From positions 3,286,001 through 3,350,000 of the forward strand of contig NZ_CP059348.1 in NCBI RefSeq assembly GCF_013702265.1: a stretch of 64,000 bases of DNA, read 5' to 3'. Below are positions 7,781-19,363 of this stretch, piece by piece. The notes under the pieces were generated by a model. The model was not told the origin of the DNA, made no database searches, and saw nothing but the letters and a program-made list of their open reading frames with translations. How positions within the stretch are numbered: the stretch's first letter is position 1; the number at the start of each line of letters is the position of its first letter. The stretch is from Providencia rettgeri (GTDB lineage Bacteria; Pseudomonadota; Gammaproteobacteria; Enterobacterales; Enterobacteriaceae). Both the position numbers and the translations under genes were made by a program.

Positions 7781-10036
7781 TTACTCTGTATCCACAGAAT
7801 CAACATCAATACGTTCAATGTTATGTAAACCACGCGGTAACGATGTTCCTTTACGTCCACGCTCTGCACGGTATTTCTGTAAGTCTTCTGATTTAAATTT
7901 CAGTTTACGCTTACCAAAATAGAGTGTGATCGAGGCTCGAGGTGGGATCACCATTAACCAAACCAGTAAGTCTTCACCACTTGCGGCTTGCGCCCCTGTG
8001 ATGTTAATGATTTTATTCCCCTTCCCTTTGGATAATTGAGGGAGGTCAGACACAGGGAATAATAACATGCGACCGGCTTTCGTGATGGCTAATAACAAAT
8101 CTTCTTTTTCGTTATTTAGCTCAATCGGCGCCATGACTTTTGCATTTTCAGGCAACGACATCAACGCCTTACCGGTTTTATTCTTCGTCACCAAATCATT
8201 AAAGGTGCAAATAAAACCATAACCCGCATCAGACGCCATTAAGTATTTCTGCTCTTCCGGCGCCATCAGCACATGCTCAATCGTCGCTCCAGGTGGAAGT
8301 GTTAATTTCCCGGTTAACGGCTCACCTTGACTACGTGCAGAAGGTAATTCCAGCGGGTCGACAGAATAGCTACGTCCTGTGGTATCAAGGAATACCGCCG
8401 CTTGATTAGACTTACCACGGGCAGCACCTTTGAAGCTATCCCCTGCTTTGTAGCTCAGATTACTTGGCTCGATATCATGCCCTTTCGCACTACGCACCCA
8501 CCCCATGTCAGACAGGACGACAGTAATCGGCTCCGATGGCAGAATTTCATGCTCGCTAAGTGCTTTAGCTTCTTCGCGCTCTTGCAGCGGCGAACGACGA
8601 TCATCACCATAAGCTTTAGCATCTGCCTGAATCTCTTTTTTAATCAAAGTATTCAGACGAGCCTCTGAGCCTAAAATTGCTTGTAACTCATCACGCTCTT
8701 TGGCTAATTCATCCTGTTCACCGCGAATTTTCATCTCTTCGAGTTTCGCTAAGTGACGCAGTTTTAATTCTAAAATCGCTTCGGCTTGGGTATCCGTAAT
8801 ATTAAAGCGCGACATTAAGACGGCTTTTGGCTCATCTTCATTACGAATGATTTCAATCACTTCATCGATATTCAAATAAGCGATGAGTAAACCATCCAAA
8901 ATATGCAGGCGTCTTAATACTTTTTCTAAACGGTGGTTTAAGCGATTACGTACCGTCTGACGACGATACGTGATCCACTCGGTGAGGATCTCCACCAGCC
9001 CTTTCACTGCTGGGCGGTTATCTAAGCCAATCATGTTTAAGTTAACACGGTAGCTTCTTTCAAGATCTGTCGTTGCAAATAAGTGGGTCATCACTTGATC
9101 GAGATCCACGCGGTTGCTGCGCGGAACGATCACTAAACGCGTTGGGTTTTCATGATCCGATTCATCACGCAGATCTTCGACCATTGGCAGCTTTTTCGCA
9201 CGCATCTGGTTCGCAATCTGCTCAAGGATTTTAGCGCCGGAAACTTGATGAGGCAGCGCGGTGATTACCGCATTACCATCTTCTTTTTCCCATACCGCAC
9301 GCATACGCACTGAGCCACGACCGTTTTGATAAACCTTACGGATATCTTCCGGTGAAGAGATAATTTCAGCTTCCGTTGGGTAATCAGGCCCCGGAATAAA
9401 CTGCATGATCTCATCAAGATTTAACTTTGGTTTTTCCAGTAGCGCCACCAGCGCACTTGCCACTTCGCGGGCATTGTGTGGTGGAATATCGGTCGCCATA
9501 CCCACGGCGATCCCCGTAGTACCATTTAATAAAATATTTGGCAGACGGGCAGGCAACATTTTCGGCTCATTTAATGTGCCGTCAAAGTTAGGTACCCAAT
9601 CAACGGTACCGTGACCTAATTCGCTGAGCAGAACTTCTGCATATTTTGATAAACGAGATTCGGTATAACGCATCGCTGCGAAGGATTTCGGATCATCCGG
9701 AGCCCCCCAGTTACCTTGACCATCGACCAACGGATAACGGTAGGAGAATGGCTGCGCCATTAACACCATCGCTTCATAACAGGCGATATCACCGTGTGGA
9801 TGATATTTACCTAATACGTCACCGACGGTTCTGGCTGATTTCTTATATTTTGCCGTGTTGCTCAGCCCCAATTCGGACATAGCATACACAATTCGGCGCT
9901 GAACAGGTTTAAGTCCATCGCCGATAAATGGCAACGCTCTATCCATGATGACGTACATCGAGTAGTTCAGATAGGCGTTTTCAGTAAAGGCATGAAGCGG
10001 TAAACGCTCCACACCGTCATGAGTAATTTCACTCAT
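7781..10036 (-). CDS. parC: DNA topoisomerase IV subunit A (ParC), with a quinolone-resistance substitution
   Basis: With ParE it decatenates daughter chromosomes. The 751-residue protein matches E. coli ParC along its length: N-terminal winged-helix/tower region with the [12 protein letters not shown] and [10 protein letters not shown] (catalytic Tyr) motifs, and a C-terminal beta-pinwheel domain ending in a divergent tail. In the quinolone-resistance-determining region the motif is [12 protein letters not shown]: Ile84 stands where wild-type enzymes have Ser (E. coli Ser80), encoded by ATC at 9787-9785. Glu88 (E. coli Glu84) is wild type. This Ser-to-Ile change is an established fluoroquinolone-resistance mutation. 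The gene lies 36 bp downstream of parE, same strand. Confidence 0.98.
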   Translation of the reverse strand: MSEITHDGVERLPLHAFTENAYLNYSMYVIMDRALPFIGDGLKPVQRRIVYAMSELGLSNTAKYKKSARTVGDVLGKYHPHGDIACYEAMVLMAQPFSYRYPLVDGQGNWGAPDDPKSFAAMRYTESRLSKYAEVLLSELGHGTVDWVPNFDGTLNEPKMLPARLPNILLNGTTGIAVGMATDIPPHNAREVASALVALLEKPKLNLDEIMQFIPGPDYPTEAEIISSPEDIRKVYQNGRGSVRMRAVWEKEDGNAVITALPHQVSGAKILEQIANQMRAKKLPMVEDLRDESDHENPTRLVIVPRSNRVDLDQVMTHLFATTDLERSYRVNLNMIGLDNRPAVKGLVEILTEWITYRRQTVRNRLNHRLEKVLRRLHILDGLLIAYLNIDEVIEIIRNEDEPKAVLMSRFNITDTQAEAILELKLRHLAKLEEMKIRGEQDELAKERDELQAILGSEARLNTLIKKEIQADAKAYGDDRRSPLQEREEAKALSEHEILPSEPITVVLSDMGWVRSAKGHDIEPSNLSYKAGDSFKGAARGKSNQAAVFLDTTGRSYSVDPLELPSARSQGEPLTGKLTLPPGATIEHVLMAPEEQKYLMASDAGYGFICTFNDLVTKNKTGKALMSLPENAKVMAPIELNNEKEDLLLAITKAGRMLLFPVSDLPQLSKGKGNKIINITGAQAASGEDLLVWLMVIPPRASITLYFGKRKLKFKSEDLQKYRAERGRKGTSLPRGLHNIERIDVDSVDTE

Positions 10037-10072
10037 TCAATACGTTCCTTACTCTTATTCATCCGATTATGA

Positions 10073-12037
<1,965 letters not shown>

Positions 12038-12086
12038 TCAATCAGTAGATTACTGTTGATAATAACAGTGTATTGGCGTTTTCGCA

Positions 12087-12677
12087 CTATTTCTCTGCGT
12101 TATCAACCAGAGACAAAAAGCGAATGATCTGCGGGAAATAACGTTCAAACCCAGCAAATGCATGATCCCCATCCGGTTCCACCGTTTGCTTACACTCTGA
12201 AAGATAGGCAACGGCTTGACGATAATCAAGTACCTCGTCCCCCATTTGCTGCAATAACCAAAGTAAGTTTGGCGAACGTATCTTTTCGAGATGCAGAGCC
12301 TTCAACTCATGCATATGTTTGGGTTCTAACACATACGTTTCATGGGTATATGGATTGGTGTTTTCTCCAAGATAGTCACTGAGTAAATCAAACGGGCTCA
12401 CCGCCGGATTCACTAATACTGCGGGAATTTGATAACGCTCAGAAAAATAAATGGAGAAATAACCACCCAGTGAGGAACCCACTAAACCGATTGTTTCATG
12501 CTGATGTTCCGCAAGGATATCATCGAGTAGCTTAGCTGCTTGCTGAGGAAAATTAGGCAATTGCGGAACAATCATGTTGATCTGAGGATAATGCTCTGCC
12601 AACCACTGTTTCAGATTATTCGCTTTCTCAGACAGTGGTGAGCTATTAAACCCGTGGATATACAATAATGTTGCCAT
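12087..12677 (-). CDS. yqiA: Esterase YqiA
   Basis: Alpha/beta-hydrolase of 196 residues. It begins with a short strand and the motif IHGFNSSPLSEK, the nucleophile elbow is GSSLGG at 67-72 (Ser69), and a conserved GDHAF near the C-terminus supplies the catalytic His; an Asp is expected in GDEVLDY. E. coli YqiA has carboxylesterase activity on short acyl esters, with no known physiological substrate. The ATG overlaps the cpdA stop codon (TAATG), so it is translationally coupled to cpdA; parE follows after about 120 bp. Gene order cpdA-yqiA-parE is as in E. coli. Confidence 0.93.
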   Translation of the reverse strand: MATLLYIHGFNSSPLSEKANNLKQWLAEHYPQINMIVPQLPNFPQQAAKLLDDILAEHQHETIGLVGSSLGGYFSIYFSERYQIPAVLVNPAVSPFDLLSDYLGENTNPYTHETYVLEPKHMHELKALHLEKIRSPNLLWLLQQMGDEVLDYRQAVAYLSECKQTVEPDGDHAFAGFERYFPQIIRFLSLVDNAEK

Positions 12678-13516
12678 TAGTAACCATCTGAGTCAAAGTC
12701 AGGGCTAAATTCCTGAGTATTTAAACGATAAACTTGGGTTTCAATCACTTTTTCCCCTTGCTCATTCACCGTTAGCTCCAGATAACGCCAGCCCGGAGCA
12801 ACCGTATCTAAAGCAAAATTGGTGCAGTGAGGCTTGAACTGTACACAGGTCGATGGTGTTGCTAATAAACGGATACCGTGCCAATTCTCATCCATCTCTT
12901 GGTGAATATGCCCACACAGCATCGCTTTCACATTAGGGTAGTTTTTAAGATAGTCCGCCAAAATATGTGAATTTCGTAAACTGTGCTGATCTAACCAAGT
13001 GCAGCCAGAAGGTAATGGATGATGATGCAGCATAATCAGTGTCGTGCGTGTCGGCTGCTCGTCTAAACACTGTTTCATCCATTCCAGTTGCTGCTCAGAA
13101 AGCTCACCGTGAGCAACATCTTGTAATTGGCTATCTAGCATTAAAATTTGCCAGTCATCACCAATAAAGACCTGCTTCGCACTCGAAATACCGGCAATTT
13201 TTAAGGTGCCTACCATCGCGGGGGGATAATCATGATTTCCCGGTAGCCAAACGCAAGGTGCAGGAATACGCTCAATCCCAGCCGCAAAATGTTGATAGGC
13301 CTTAGGTGATTGGTCTTGAACGAGATCCCCTGTGGCGACGATTAAATCGACAGGTAAGTTTTGTTCTGCAATCGCATCAAGTACCGCCTGATAGCTTCGG
13401 TAAGTATTGATCCCTAAAAGGGTGTTTTCCGTATCAGCAAAAAGATGCGTATCAGTAACTTGTAATATTCTAATAACTTTAGGGTTATTAGCAGTCACTT
13501 TAAGCTGGCTGTCCAA
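12677..13516 (-). CDS. cpdA: 3',5'-cyclic-AMP phosphodiesterase CpdA
   Basis: Hydrolyses cAMP to AMP and so tunes CRP signalling. A class III phosphodiesterase with metallophosphoesterase fold: DTH at 22-24, GD at 63-64, GNHD at 93-96, HHHPLPSG near 165 and GHIHQE near 202 give the two-metal site. At 279 residues it is full length. The start appears to be a TTG (13516-13514): AAGGA lies 5 nt upstream, and the N-terminus aligns with E. coli CpdA only if this codon is used. A rare start codon would suit a low-abundance regulatory enzyme (inference). Ends in TAATG with yqiA. Confidence 0.94.
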   Translation of the reverse strand: MDSQLKVTANNPKVIRILQVTDTHLFADTENTLLGINTYRSYQAVLDAIAEQNLPVDLIVATGDLVQDQSPKAYQHFAAGIERIPAPCVWLPGNHDYPPAMVGTLKIAGISSAKQVFIGDDWQILMLDSQLQDVAHGELSEQQLEWMKQCLDEQPTRTTLIMLHHHPLPSGCTWLDQHSLRNSHILADYLKNYPNVKAMLCGHIHQEMDENWHGIRLLATPSTCVQFKPHCTNFALDTVAPGWRYLELTVNEQGEKVIETQVYRLNTQEFSPDFDSDGY

Positions 13517-13649
13517 AGTCTTCCTTTTTCCTTAAAAATAGCGCTAAGTATTATCACCTAAACCATGAAGTGCGTAGGTCACTGATTTTAACCTAACTAT
13601 CCATTAAATATCTGCTAATCAGCACACACTTCACTAGATTAATGGTTAT

Positions 13650-14288
13650 TTAAATCAGTTTCACCCATTTTTCATGCAGCTTTTGATGATTCAATTGTAG
13701 CCATTGAATGGCAATCACGGTGGCCGCATTATCAATTTTACCCTCTTCAACCCATTGATAAGCTTGCTCTCGGCTCACTACATGCACTCGAATATCTTCA
13801 TTTTCCGAGGCCAAGCCATGAATGCCTTTTGCCAACGAACTATCGACCTCTCCAACAAAAACATGAATCCGCTCGCTAGTGCCTCCAGGGCTTGATAAAT
13901 AGCTAATCGATTTTTCTATACGTCCAATGGTGAGACCCGCTTCTTCCGTTGATTCGCGGCGAACCACCTCTTCGGGGGATTCATTCTCTTCTATCATTCC
14001 CGCCACTATCTCTAGCAACCATGGCGTTTCGCTTGATTCGAAAGCAGGGAATCGAATTTGCTCGATTAACACAACATTATCGGTTTGTGGATCATAAGGC
14101 AGTATTGCCCCCGCATGCCCTCTTTCAAACACTTCGCGAACAATTTCTTTACTCCAGCCACCTTCAAATAATCGATGTTTAAATCGGTATTCAATCATTT
14201 GAAAAAAACCGTTAAATAATTTACGCTTAGATATAATTTCAATATCATTTTTACTGTATTTAATCGGGTTTTCGATTTTATTATTCAT
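13650..14288 (-). CDS. nudF: ADP-ribose diphosphatase NudF
   Basis: Hydrolyses ADP-ribose to AMP and ribose 5-phosphate. The Nudix box spans 97-119 (GMIEENE ... REsTEEAGL) with the usual glutamates at 112, 115 and 116; Ser113 replaces the alanine found in E. coli. The conserved SSPGGTSERIHVFVGEVD stretch follows, and the C-terminal half (DNAATVIAIQWLQL) also matches NudF. At 212 residues it is full length. AGGAGA sits just before the ATG. It is divergent from tolC and followed by cpdA after about 130 bp, the E. coli order. Confidence 0.95.
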   Translation of the reverse strand: MNNKIENPIKYSKNDIEIISKRKLFNGFFQMIEYRFKHRLFEGGWSKEIVREVFERGHAGAILPYDPQTDNVVLIEQIRFPAFESSETPWLLEIVAGMIEENESPEEVVRRESTEEAGLTIGRIEKSISYLSSPGGTSERIHVFVGEVDSSLAKGIHGLASENEDIRVHVVSREQAYQWVEEGKIDNAATVIAIQWLQLNHQKLHEKWVKLI

Positions 14289-14596
14289 TGATAGTCTCCT
14301 AATCCCTTCATTTTTATACTAACAAAGATGGAAGGATGAAATCAGTTTTTAAGGTTTTTTAACCTTAGATGAGGTAATGTTTAAACTAATTGAGACTAAA
14401 TGGCACAAAAGGCTACCGTTTTCCGTGCCACACCTCTGTTACAATGTGCGCCATTATTCAAATTTATGAGCAACAATAGGGTCTGTTTTGAGAACGGTCT
14501 CTCTTTTCAGAGTTCCAACAGCCTATCATCGTCCGTAATATGATAAGTTTTAGACAACAGGCTCCATATAATTTGCTGTTTAATCAAGGAATCCAA

Positions 14597-15979
14597 ATGA
14601 AGAAACTGCTTCCCCTTTTTATTGCGATGAGTTTTGTGGGTCTCAGTGCTAATAGTTACGCAGAAGATTTACTTCAGGTTTACCAAAAGTCCAAAGACAG
14701 TAACCCGGAACTCAGAAAGTCATTTGCTGAACGTAATCAAGCTTTTGAGAAAATCAACGAAGCACGTAGCCCGCTGTTACCGCAATTAGGTTTAGGCGCT
14801 GGAGCAACTTATGGCAGCGGTTACCGTGATGCAAGCAATACCGAAAGCACGGGTCTTAATGCGTCATTAAAATTGACCCAGACTGTGTTTGACATGTCAA
14901 AATGGCGTCAGTTGGATCTTCAAGAAAAAACCGCAGGAATTTCTGATGTTACCTATCAGACAAGCCAGCAACAGCTTATTTTAGATACTGCAACGGCTTA
15001 TTTTAACGTACTGAAAGCCATTGATGCATTATCTTACATCCAAGCCAACAAAGAAGCGGTTTACCGCCAGTTAGACCAAACAACGCAACGTTTTAACGTC
15101 GGCTTAGTCGCAATCACTGACGTGCAAAACGCCCGTGCAAATTACGATAGCGTGATTGCACAAGAAGTCGCTGGTCGCAATGATTTAGTTAACGCAGTTG
15201 AAAAACTTCGCCAAGTCAGCGGTGTTTACTATAGCCAGTTAGCCTCTTTAAATATCGACCGCTTCAAAACTGCTAATCCAGACGATGTTGAGTCTATCTT
15301 AAAAGAAGCTGAGCAACGTAACCTGAGCTTACTGAGTGCTCGCTTAGCACAAGACGTTTCTCGTGAAAACATCCGTTTAGCAGAAACTGGCCATATGCCA
15401 ACCGTTGGCTTAGATGCATCAACTAGTGTTGCAAACACCTACCAGCATGGTAGTGGTTATGATCGTTCTGGTGGCGCAAATAACAGCTACAATGGCCAAA
15501 ACAGTATCGGCTTAACATTAAGCCTGCCATTATATTCTGGCGGAGCAGTAAGTTCACAAGTTGAACAAGCACAATATGGTTTCCAAAGTGCTAGCGAACA
15601 ACTGGAAAGCGTTTACCGTAACGTTATCCAATTAGTTCGTTCTTCTTATAACAACGTGACATCATCAATCAGTAGCATCAACGCTTATAAACAAGTTGTT
15701 GTTTCAGCGCAAAGCTCATTAGATGCAATGGAAGCTGGCTACCAAGTAGGAACTCGTACTATCGTTGACGTGTTAACAGCAACAACTGCGCTGTATCAAG
15801 CGAAGCAAAACCTGTCTAATGCCCGTTACGATTATATGATCAACCAGCTGAACATCGAATTTGCACGTGGTACGTTAAACGAAGATGATATTGCGCGTTT
15901 AAATGCCAGCTTAGGTAAAGAGATCCAAACTTCACCTGACAGCATTATTCGCAACTCGACCGCACCAAAAATTAAATAA
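14597..15979 (+). CDS. tolC: Outer-membrane efflux channel TolC
   Basis: Trimeric outer-membrane duct shared by tripartite drug efflux pumps and type I secretion. Sec signal peptide (MKKLLPLF ... SYA, cut before EDLLQVY), then two repeated halves of coiled coil and beta strands: first DTATAYFNVLKAIDALSY and RFNVGLVAITDVQNARANYD, then SLPLYSGGAVSSQVEQAQYGF and GYQVGTRTIVDVLTATTALYQAKQ. Start placed at the ATG at 14597, preceded by CAAGGAAT; an upstream in-frame ATG at 14540 would put 19 extra residues before the signal peptide. Mature length (about 440) is typical. Divergent from nudF and closed by a strong terminator. Confidence 0.97.
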   Translation: MKKLLPLFIAMSFVGLSANSYAEDLLQVYQKSKDSNPELRKSFAERNQAFEKINEARSPLLPQLGLGAGATYGSGYRDASNTESTGLNASLKLTQTVFDMSKWRQLDLQEKTAGISDVTYQTSQQQLILDTATAYFNVLKAIDALSYIQANKEAVYRQLDQTTQRFNVGLVAITDVQNARANYDSVIAQEVAGRNDLVNAVEKLRQVSGVYYSQLASLNIDRFKTANPDDVESILKEAEQRNLSLLSARLAQDVSRENIRLAETGHMPTVGLDASTSVANTYQHGSGYDRSGGANNSYNGQNSIGLTLSLPLYSGGAVSSQVEQAQYGFQSASEQLESVYRNVIQLVRSSYNNVTSSISSINAYKQVVVSAQSSLDAMEAGYQVGTRTIVDVLTATTALYQAKQNLSNARYDYMINQLNIEFARGTLNEDDIARLNASLGKEIQTSPDSIIRNSTAPKIK

Positions 15980-16000
15980 TCATTTAATTAAGTCGATGAA

Positions 16001-16032
16001 AATAGCTCGCCCAAATGGCGGGCTATTTTTTT
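16001..16032 (+). terminator. Intrinsic terminator of tolC
   Basis: An 11 bp stem (AATAGCTCGCC / GGCGGGCTATT, one G-U pair) with a 5 nt loop, followed by a run of T, lies 21 bp after the tolC stop. Confidence 0.9.
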
Positions 16033-16387
16033 AGCCCTATCATCCAAGCGCTTATTTTGAAATAACGCGAATTTATCTGTCCTCTATATAATGAATAACT
16101 TACTGTATTATTTATCCATCTAACTCTTAAAATTCAGTCAATTCTGACTAAACTTAATTGCAACCATAGTCAAAAAATAATCATAATTAATTTATTGATA
16201 TCAAAGAAAAATAGGAATTACTCAGCATTAGATTTCACCAACAATATGCAAAAATGGAATCAATTTCGCTAAATCCATCATTTCCCATTATTTGTGCAGC
16301 ATTTGTACTTTAATTTTTATCCTATATCCCCTATTCTAAGGGCAACATCTCGAACCCCTTACTTATTATTCATTCAAGGTAATTACC
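16033..16387. other. Intergenic region between tolC terminator and ygiB
   Basis: 355 bp, strongly AT-rich, with no credible open frame, hairpin array or recognisable operator. It must contain the ygiB promoter, but no convincing -35/-10 pair was picked out. Confidence 0.5.
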
Positions 16388-17095
16388 ATGACCATGAAGC
16401 GTACCAAAAATATTAATCAGAACGCCTTCCGTAAGTCTTGGCGCTCATACCGTTTAGCCCCTGTCGCTGTGGCGGTCAGTGCTGTATTTATGCTGTCTGC
16501 GTGTGAAGAGAGCGATGAAACTGTGTCTCTGTACACTAACGCGCAAGACTGTAGCCAAGCAAATCCATCTCAAGCAGACCAATGTACCCTTGCGTATAAC
16601 AACGCATTGAATGAAGCCGCTAAAACAGCGCCAAAATACGCAACTCAAGAAGATTGCGTGGCCGAATTTGGTGAAGCGATGTGTACTCAGGCGCCAGCTC
16701 AAGCAGGCATCGCAGGTACAAGCACACCAGCAACCGGTGAGCCAGCTGCTCAACCACAAAGCAGTGGCAGCATGTGGATGCCATTAATGATGGGCTACAT
16801 GATGGGCCGTATGATGGGCGGTAGCGCACCATCTCAACCACTGTTTAGCTCTAAAAACCCAGCCAGCCCAGCAAATGGTAAATTTGTTGATGCGACGGGT
16901 AAAAGTTATGGTCCTGCCGTTGCTGGCGGTCGTTCAATGAGCGTACCAAAAACCGCTATGGCACCAAAACCTGCCACCACCTCCACCATTACGCGTGGCG
17001 GCTTCGGTGACACAGTCAACAAACAAGCGACAGCGCAACGTTCATCTTCGTCCGCGAAATCCAGCTCATCCTCTTCCCGTTCAATGGGTGGTTGA
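16388..17095 (+). CDS. ygiB: DUF1190 family protein YgiB, probable lipoprotein
   Basis: Function not established. The 235-residue protein has a basic N-terminus, a hydrophobic stretch ending in the lipobox-like LSAC (Cys39) and then the family core [29 protein letters not shown] and a Met/Gly-rich segment (about 131-145). The C-terminal half ([32 protein letters not shown]) matches E. coli YgiB, and the tail is a low-complexity Ser run ending RSMGG. AAGG lies 8 bp before the ATG at 16388; a second ATG at 16394 corresponds to the E. coli start. It forms an operon with ygiC, 6 bp downstream, as in many enterobacteria. Confidence 0.9.
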   Translation: MTMKRTKNINQNAFRKSWRSYRLAPVAVAVSAVFMLSACEESDETVSLYTNAQDCSQANPSQADQCTLAYNNALNEAAKTAPKYATQEDCVAEFGEAMCTQAPAQAGIAGTSTPATGEPAAQPQSSGSMWMPLMMGYMMGRMMGGSAPSQPLFSSKNPASPANGKFVDATGKSYGPAVAGGRSMSVPKTAMAPKPATTSTITRGGFGDTVNKQATAQRSSSSAKSSSSSSRSMGG

Positions 17096-17101
17096 TAAGT
17101 A

Positions 17102-18262
17102 ATGAAACGTGTTCCTATTGTAGAGCGTCCTAACTGGCGTGAAAAAGCGGATGAGTTTGGTTTTCACTTTCACACCATGTACGGCGAGCCGTACTGGTCT
17201 GAAGATGCCTATTACCAATTCACGCTAGCGCAAGTTGAAGAAATTGAAGAAGCCACCGCTGAAATTCACCAAATGTGTTTAAAAGTGGTTGAGCGCGTTG
17301 TTGAAAGCGATGAATTACTCGCTCGCTTCCAAATTCCTAAACACTGTTGGGAATTTGTCCGTAGTTCGTGGAAAAGTGAGCAGCCTTCATTATATTCCCG
17401 TCTCGACTTAGCTTACGATGGCGTAAATCCACCTAAGTTACTGGAAAATAACGCAGATACACCAACGTCACTGTATGAATCAGCGTTCTTCCAATGGATT
17501 TGGTTAGAAGACCAAATCGAAGCTGGAAAACTGCCAGAAAATGCTGACCAATTTAACAGTATTCAAGAGCAGCTGATTGAGCGTTTTGGTGAGCTTAAAG
17601 ATCAATACGGTTTCCGCTTGCTACATATGGCTTGCTGCCAAGATACCGAAGAAGATCGTGGCACGGTGCAATATCTGCAAGACTGTGCAAACGAAGCTGG
17701 CGTAGCGACCGAATTCCTATATATGGATGAAATCGGGCTGGGTGAAAAAGGTGAATTCACCGATACACAAGATCAGGTCATTAGTAACCTGTTCAAACTG
17801 TATCCATGGGAATTTATGCTCAGAGAAATCTTCTCAACCAAACTGCAAGATGCGGGTGTACGTTGGTTAGAGCCAGCTTGGAAAAGTATTATTTCCAACA
17901 AAGCGTTGCTGCCAATGTTATGGGAAATGTTCCCTGATCATCCAAACTTGTTACCAGCTTACTTTGCGGATGGTAACAAACCAGAGCTTGAAAGCTATGT
18001 GATTAAACCGCTATTTTCTCGTGAAGGTGCGAATATTCGCGTCATCGAAAATGGCAAAGAAATCGCTTCTGCGGATGGTCCTTATGGTGAAGAAGGGATG
18101 ATTATCCAGCAATTCCACTCACTGCCAAAATTTGAAGGCAGCTACACATTAGTGGGAAGCTGGTTAGTTAACGACCAACCTGCGGGCATCTGTATTCGTG
18201 AAGATAAAGAACTGATTACTCAGGATTTATCACGTTTTTACCCACATATTATTATCGACTAA
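17102..18262 (+). CDS. ygiC: Glutathionylspermidine synthase-like ATP-grasp protein YgiC
   Basis: Member of the glutathionylspermidine synthase preATP-grasp family, homologous to the synthetase domain of Gss but without the amidase domain. Related enzymes ligate an amine to a peptide carboxylate using ATP; YgiC itself is not known to make glutathionylspermidine. Conserved stretches: [65 protein letters not shown], and the ATP-grasp residues in [14 protein letters not shown]. At 386 residues it matches E. coli YgiC. It is paired with ygiB and followed by a strong hairpin terminator. Confidence 0.92.
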   Translation: MKRVPIVERPNWREKADEFGFHFHTMYGEPYWSEDAYYQFTLAQVEEIEEATAEIHQMCLKVVERVVESDELLARFQIPKHCWEFVRSSWKSEQPSLYSRLDLAYDGVNPPKLLENNADTPTSLYESAFFQWIWLEDQIEAGKLPENADQFNSIQEQLIERFGELKDQYGFRLLHMACCQDTEEDRGTVQYLQDCANEAGVATEFLYMDEIGLGEKGEFTDTQDQVISNLFKLYPWEFMLREIFSTKLQDAGVRWLEPAWKSIISNKALLPMLWEMFPDHPNLLPAYFADGNKPELESYVIKPLFSREGANIRVIENGKEIASADGPYGEEGMIIQQFHSLPKFEGSYTLVGSWLVNDQPAGICIREDKELITQDLSRFYPHIIID

Positions 18263-18300
18263 TATTTTGTTAGTTTGATAAAACAGGGTGTCTGATAAAA

Positions 18301-18342
18301 AGAAAGCGGCAACGAGCTATTTCGTGCCGCTTTCTTATTTTT
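18301..18342 (+). terminator. Intrinsic terminator after ygiC
   Basis: A 14 bp stem with one bulged A (AGAAAGCGGCAACGA / TCGTGCCGCTTTCT) and a T-rich tail ends the ygiBC operon about 40 bp past the stop codon. Confidence 0.88.
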
Positions 18343-18347
18343 TATTC

Positions 18348-18401
18348 TCAGTATTAACCAATCTGAAAGCATAAACTGATTCGAAAGTATTAACCGATTT
18401 G
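18348..18401. repeat. Three-copy degenerate 18 bp tandem repeat overlapping the 3' end of ygiD
   Basis: Read on the minus strand the units are CAAATCGGTTAATACTTT, CGAATCAGTTTATGCTTT and CAGATTGGTTAATACTGA. The first unit contains the last codons and the TAA stop of ygiD, so the gene's end has been copied downstream and has drifted. Confidence 0.75.
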
Positions 18402-19193
18402 CACTGACAACATGCTCAGCGATGCAGAAACAATGCCTTCCACAGGCGTACTTATCCCTTCTTCACCATCCCAAGTCCCTAAAATAGGTAAGATAGGTAA
18501 AAAGTGTTCTGGAGATGGATTCGATAATTTACCATCTTCACGATCTAACCCTTTTGTGAGTGGATGCGGCTGCTCGTGACTGTGTAAATTGTCATACACA
18601 AACTGCTCAAAAGAGGTCGCCCAAGGATAAGGCGCTGCATTAGCATTTTGCCAATCCATCGCTCTTAAATTATGAACCACGTTACCGCTGCCCATAATCA
18701 ATACCCCTTCATTTCGTAATGTCGCCAGCTTTTTCCCCAGCTCATAATGCCAAGCTGCGGGTTTCGTACCATCAATGCTGAGCTGAACAACAGGGATATC
18801 CGCTTGAGGATACATACGGACTAAAATTTCCCATGTGCCGTGATCAAGCCCCCACTCCTCTTTATCTTGATGAATTGGTTCTGGAGACAGTAATTCAGCC
18901 ACCTGTTTAGCCAGTTCTGGAGAACCCGGTGCTGGATACTCTATTTGGTATAAAGCTTCAGGGAAACCACCAAAATCATGGATAGTTTTCGGTTTAATCA
19001 TCGCCGTGATCGCCGTTCCACGGGTATACCAGTGTGCTGAGATCACCAAAATCGCACGCGGTCTAGGCAAGGTTTTGCCCAGTTTTTCCCATGCTTCAGT
19101 GTACGAATTATGATTAATCGCGTTCATCGGGCTACCATGACCGATAAATACCGCAGGCATTCGATGGGTTAAGTGTTGGTTATTTGTCGACAT
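18390..19193 (-). CDS. ygiD: 4,5-DOPA-extradiol-dioxygenase family protein YgiD
   Basis: Homologue of the plant DODA / LigB-type extradiol dioxygenases; E. coli YgiD cleaves L-DOPA in vitro, physiological role unclear. Zn/Fe ligands are visible as His19 (FIGHGSPMN), His54 (SAHWYTRG), His174 (SGNVVHNLR) and His230 (SPEHFLP). Other matched stretches: TIHDFGGFPEALY, WGLDHGTWEILVRMYP, VQLSIDGTKPAAWHY and the C-terminal LSMLSVQIG. At 267 residues it is full length. GAGGTCATCATG gives a good ribosome-binding site. Convergent with ygiBC. Confidence 0.93.
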   Translation of the reverse strand: MSTNNQHLTHRMPAVFIGHGSPMNAINHNSYTEAWEKLGKTLPRPRAILVISAHWYTRGTAITAMIKPKTIHDFGGFPEALYQIEYPAPGSPELAKQVAELLSPEPIHQDKEEWGLDHGTWEILVRMYPQADIPVVQLSIDGTKPAAWHYELGKKLATLRNEGVLIMGSGNVVHNLRAMDWQNANAAPYPWATSFEQFVYDNLHSHEQPHPLTKGLDREDGKLSNPSPEHFLPILPILGTWDGEEGISTPVEGIVSASLSMLSVQIG

Positions 19194-19296
19194 GATGACC
19201 TCAATTCCACTAGAAGGATAATGAATATCAGCATACCCTTTTTTAGAAAAAACACAGTGGGGGAATTATGAGAATGATCATCAAAAAATTTGAAGA

Positions 19297-19324
19297 GGCC
19301 ACAAAGGTGTGCAACTTTGTGGCC
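19297..19324 (-). terminator. Intrinsic terminator of ribB
   Basis: A perfect 10 bp stem (GGCCACAAAG / CTTTGTGGCC) with an 8 nt loop lies about 40 bp past the ribB stop; on the minus strand a T-rich stretch follows a few bases later. Confidence 0.75.
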
Positions 19325-19363
19325 GATGACTCTGTATGCAAAACGTTTTAAAAACCTAGCAAA

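Noticed and set aside
14540-14596. Longer TolC N-terminus from the ATG at 14540
   Set aside because: It would place 19 residues before a normal signal peptide; the ATG at 14597 has its own ribosome-binding site and matches relatives.
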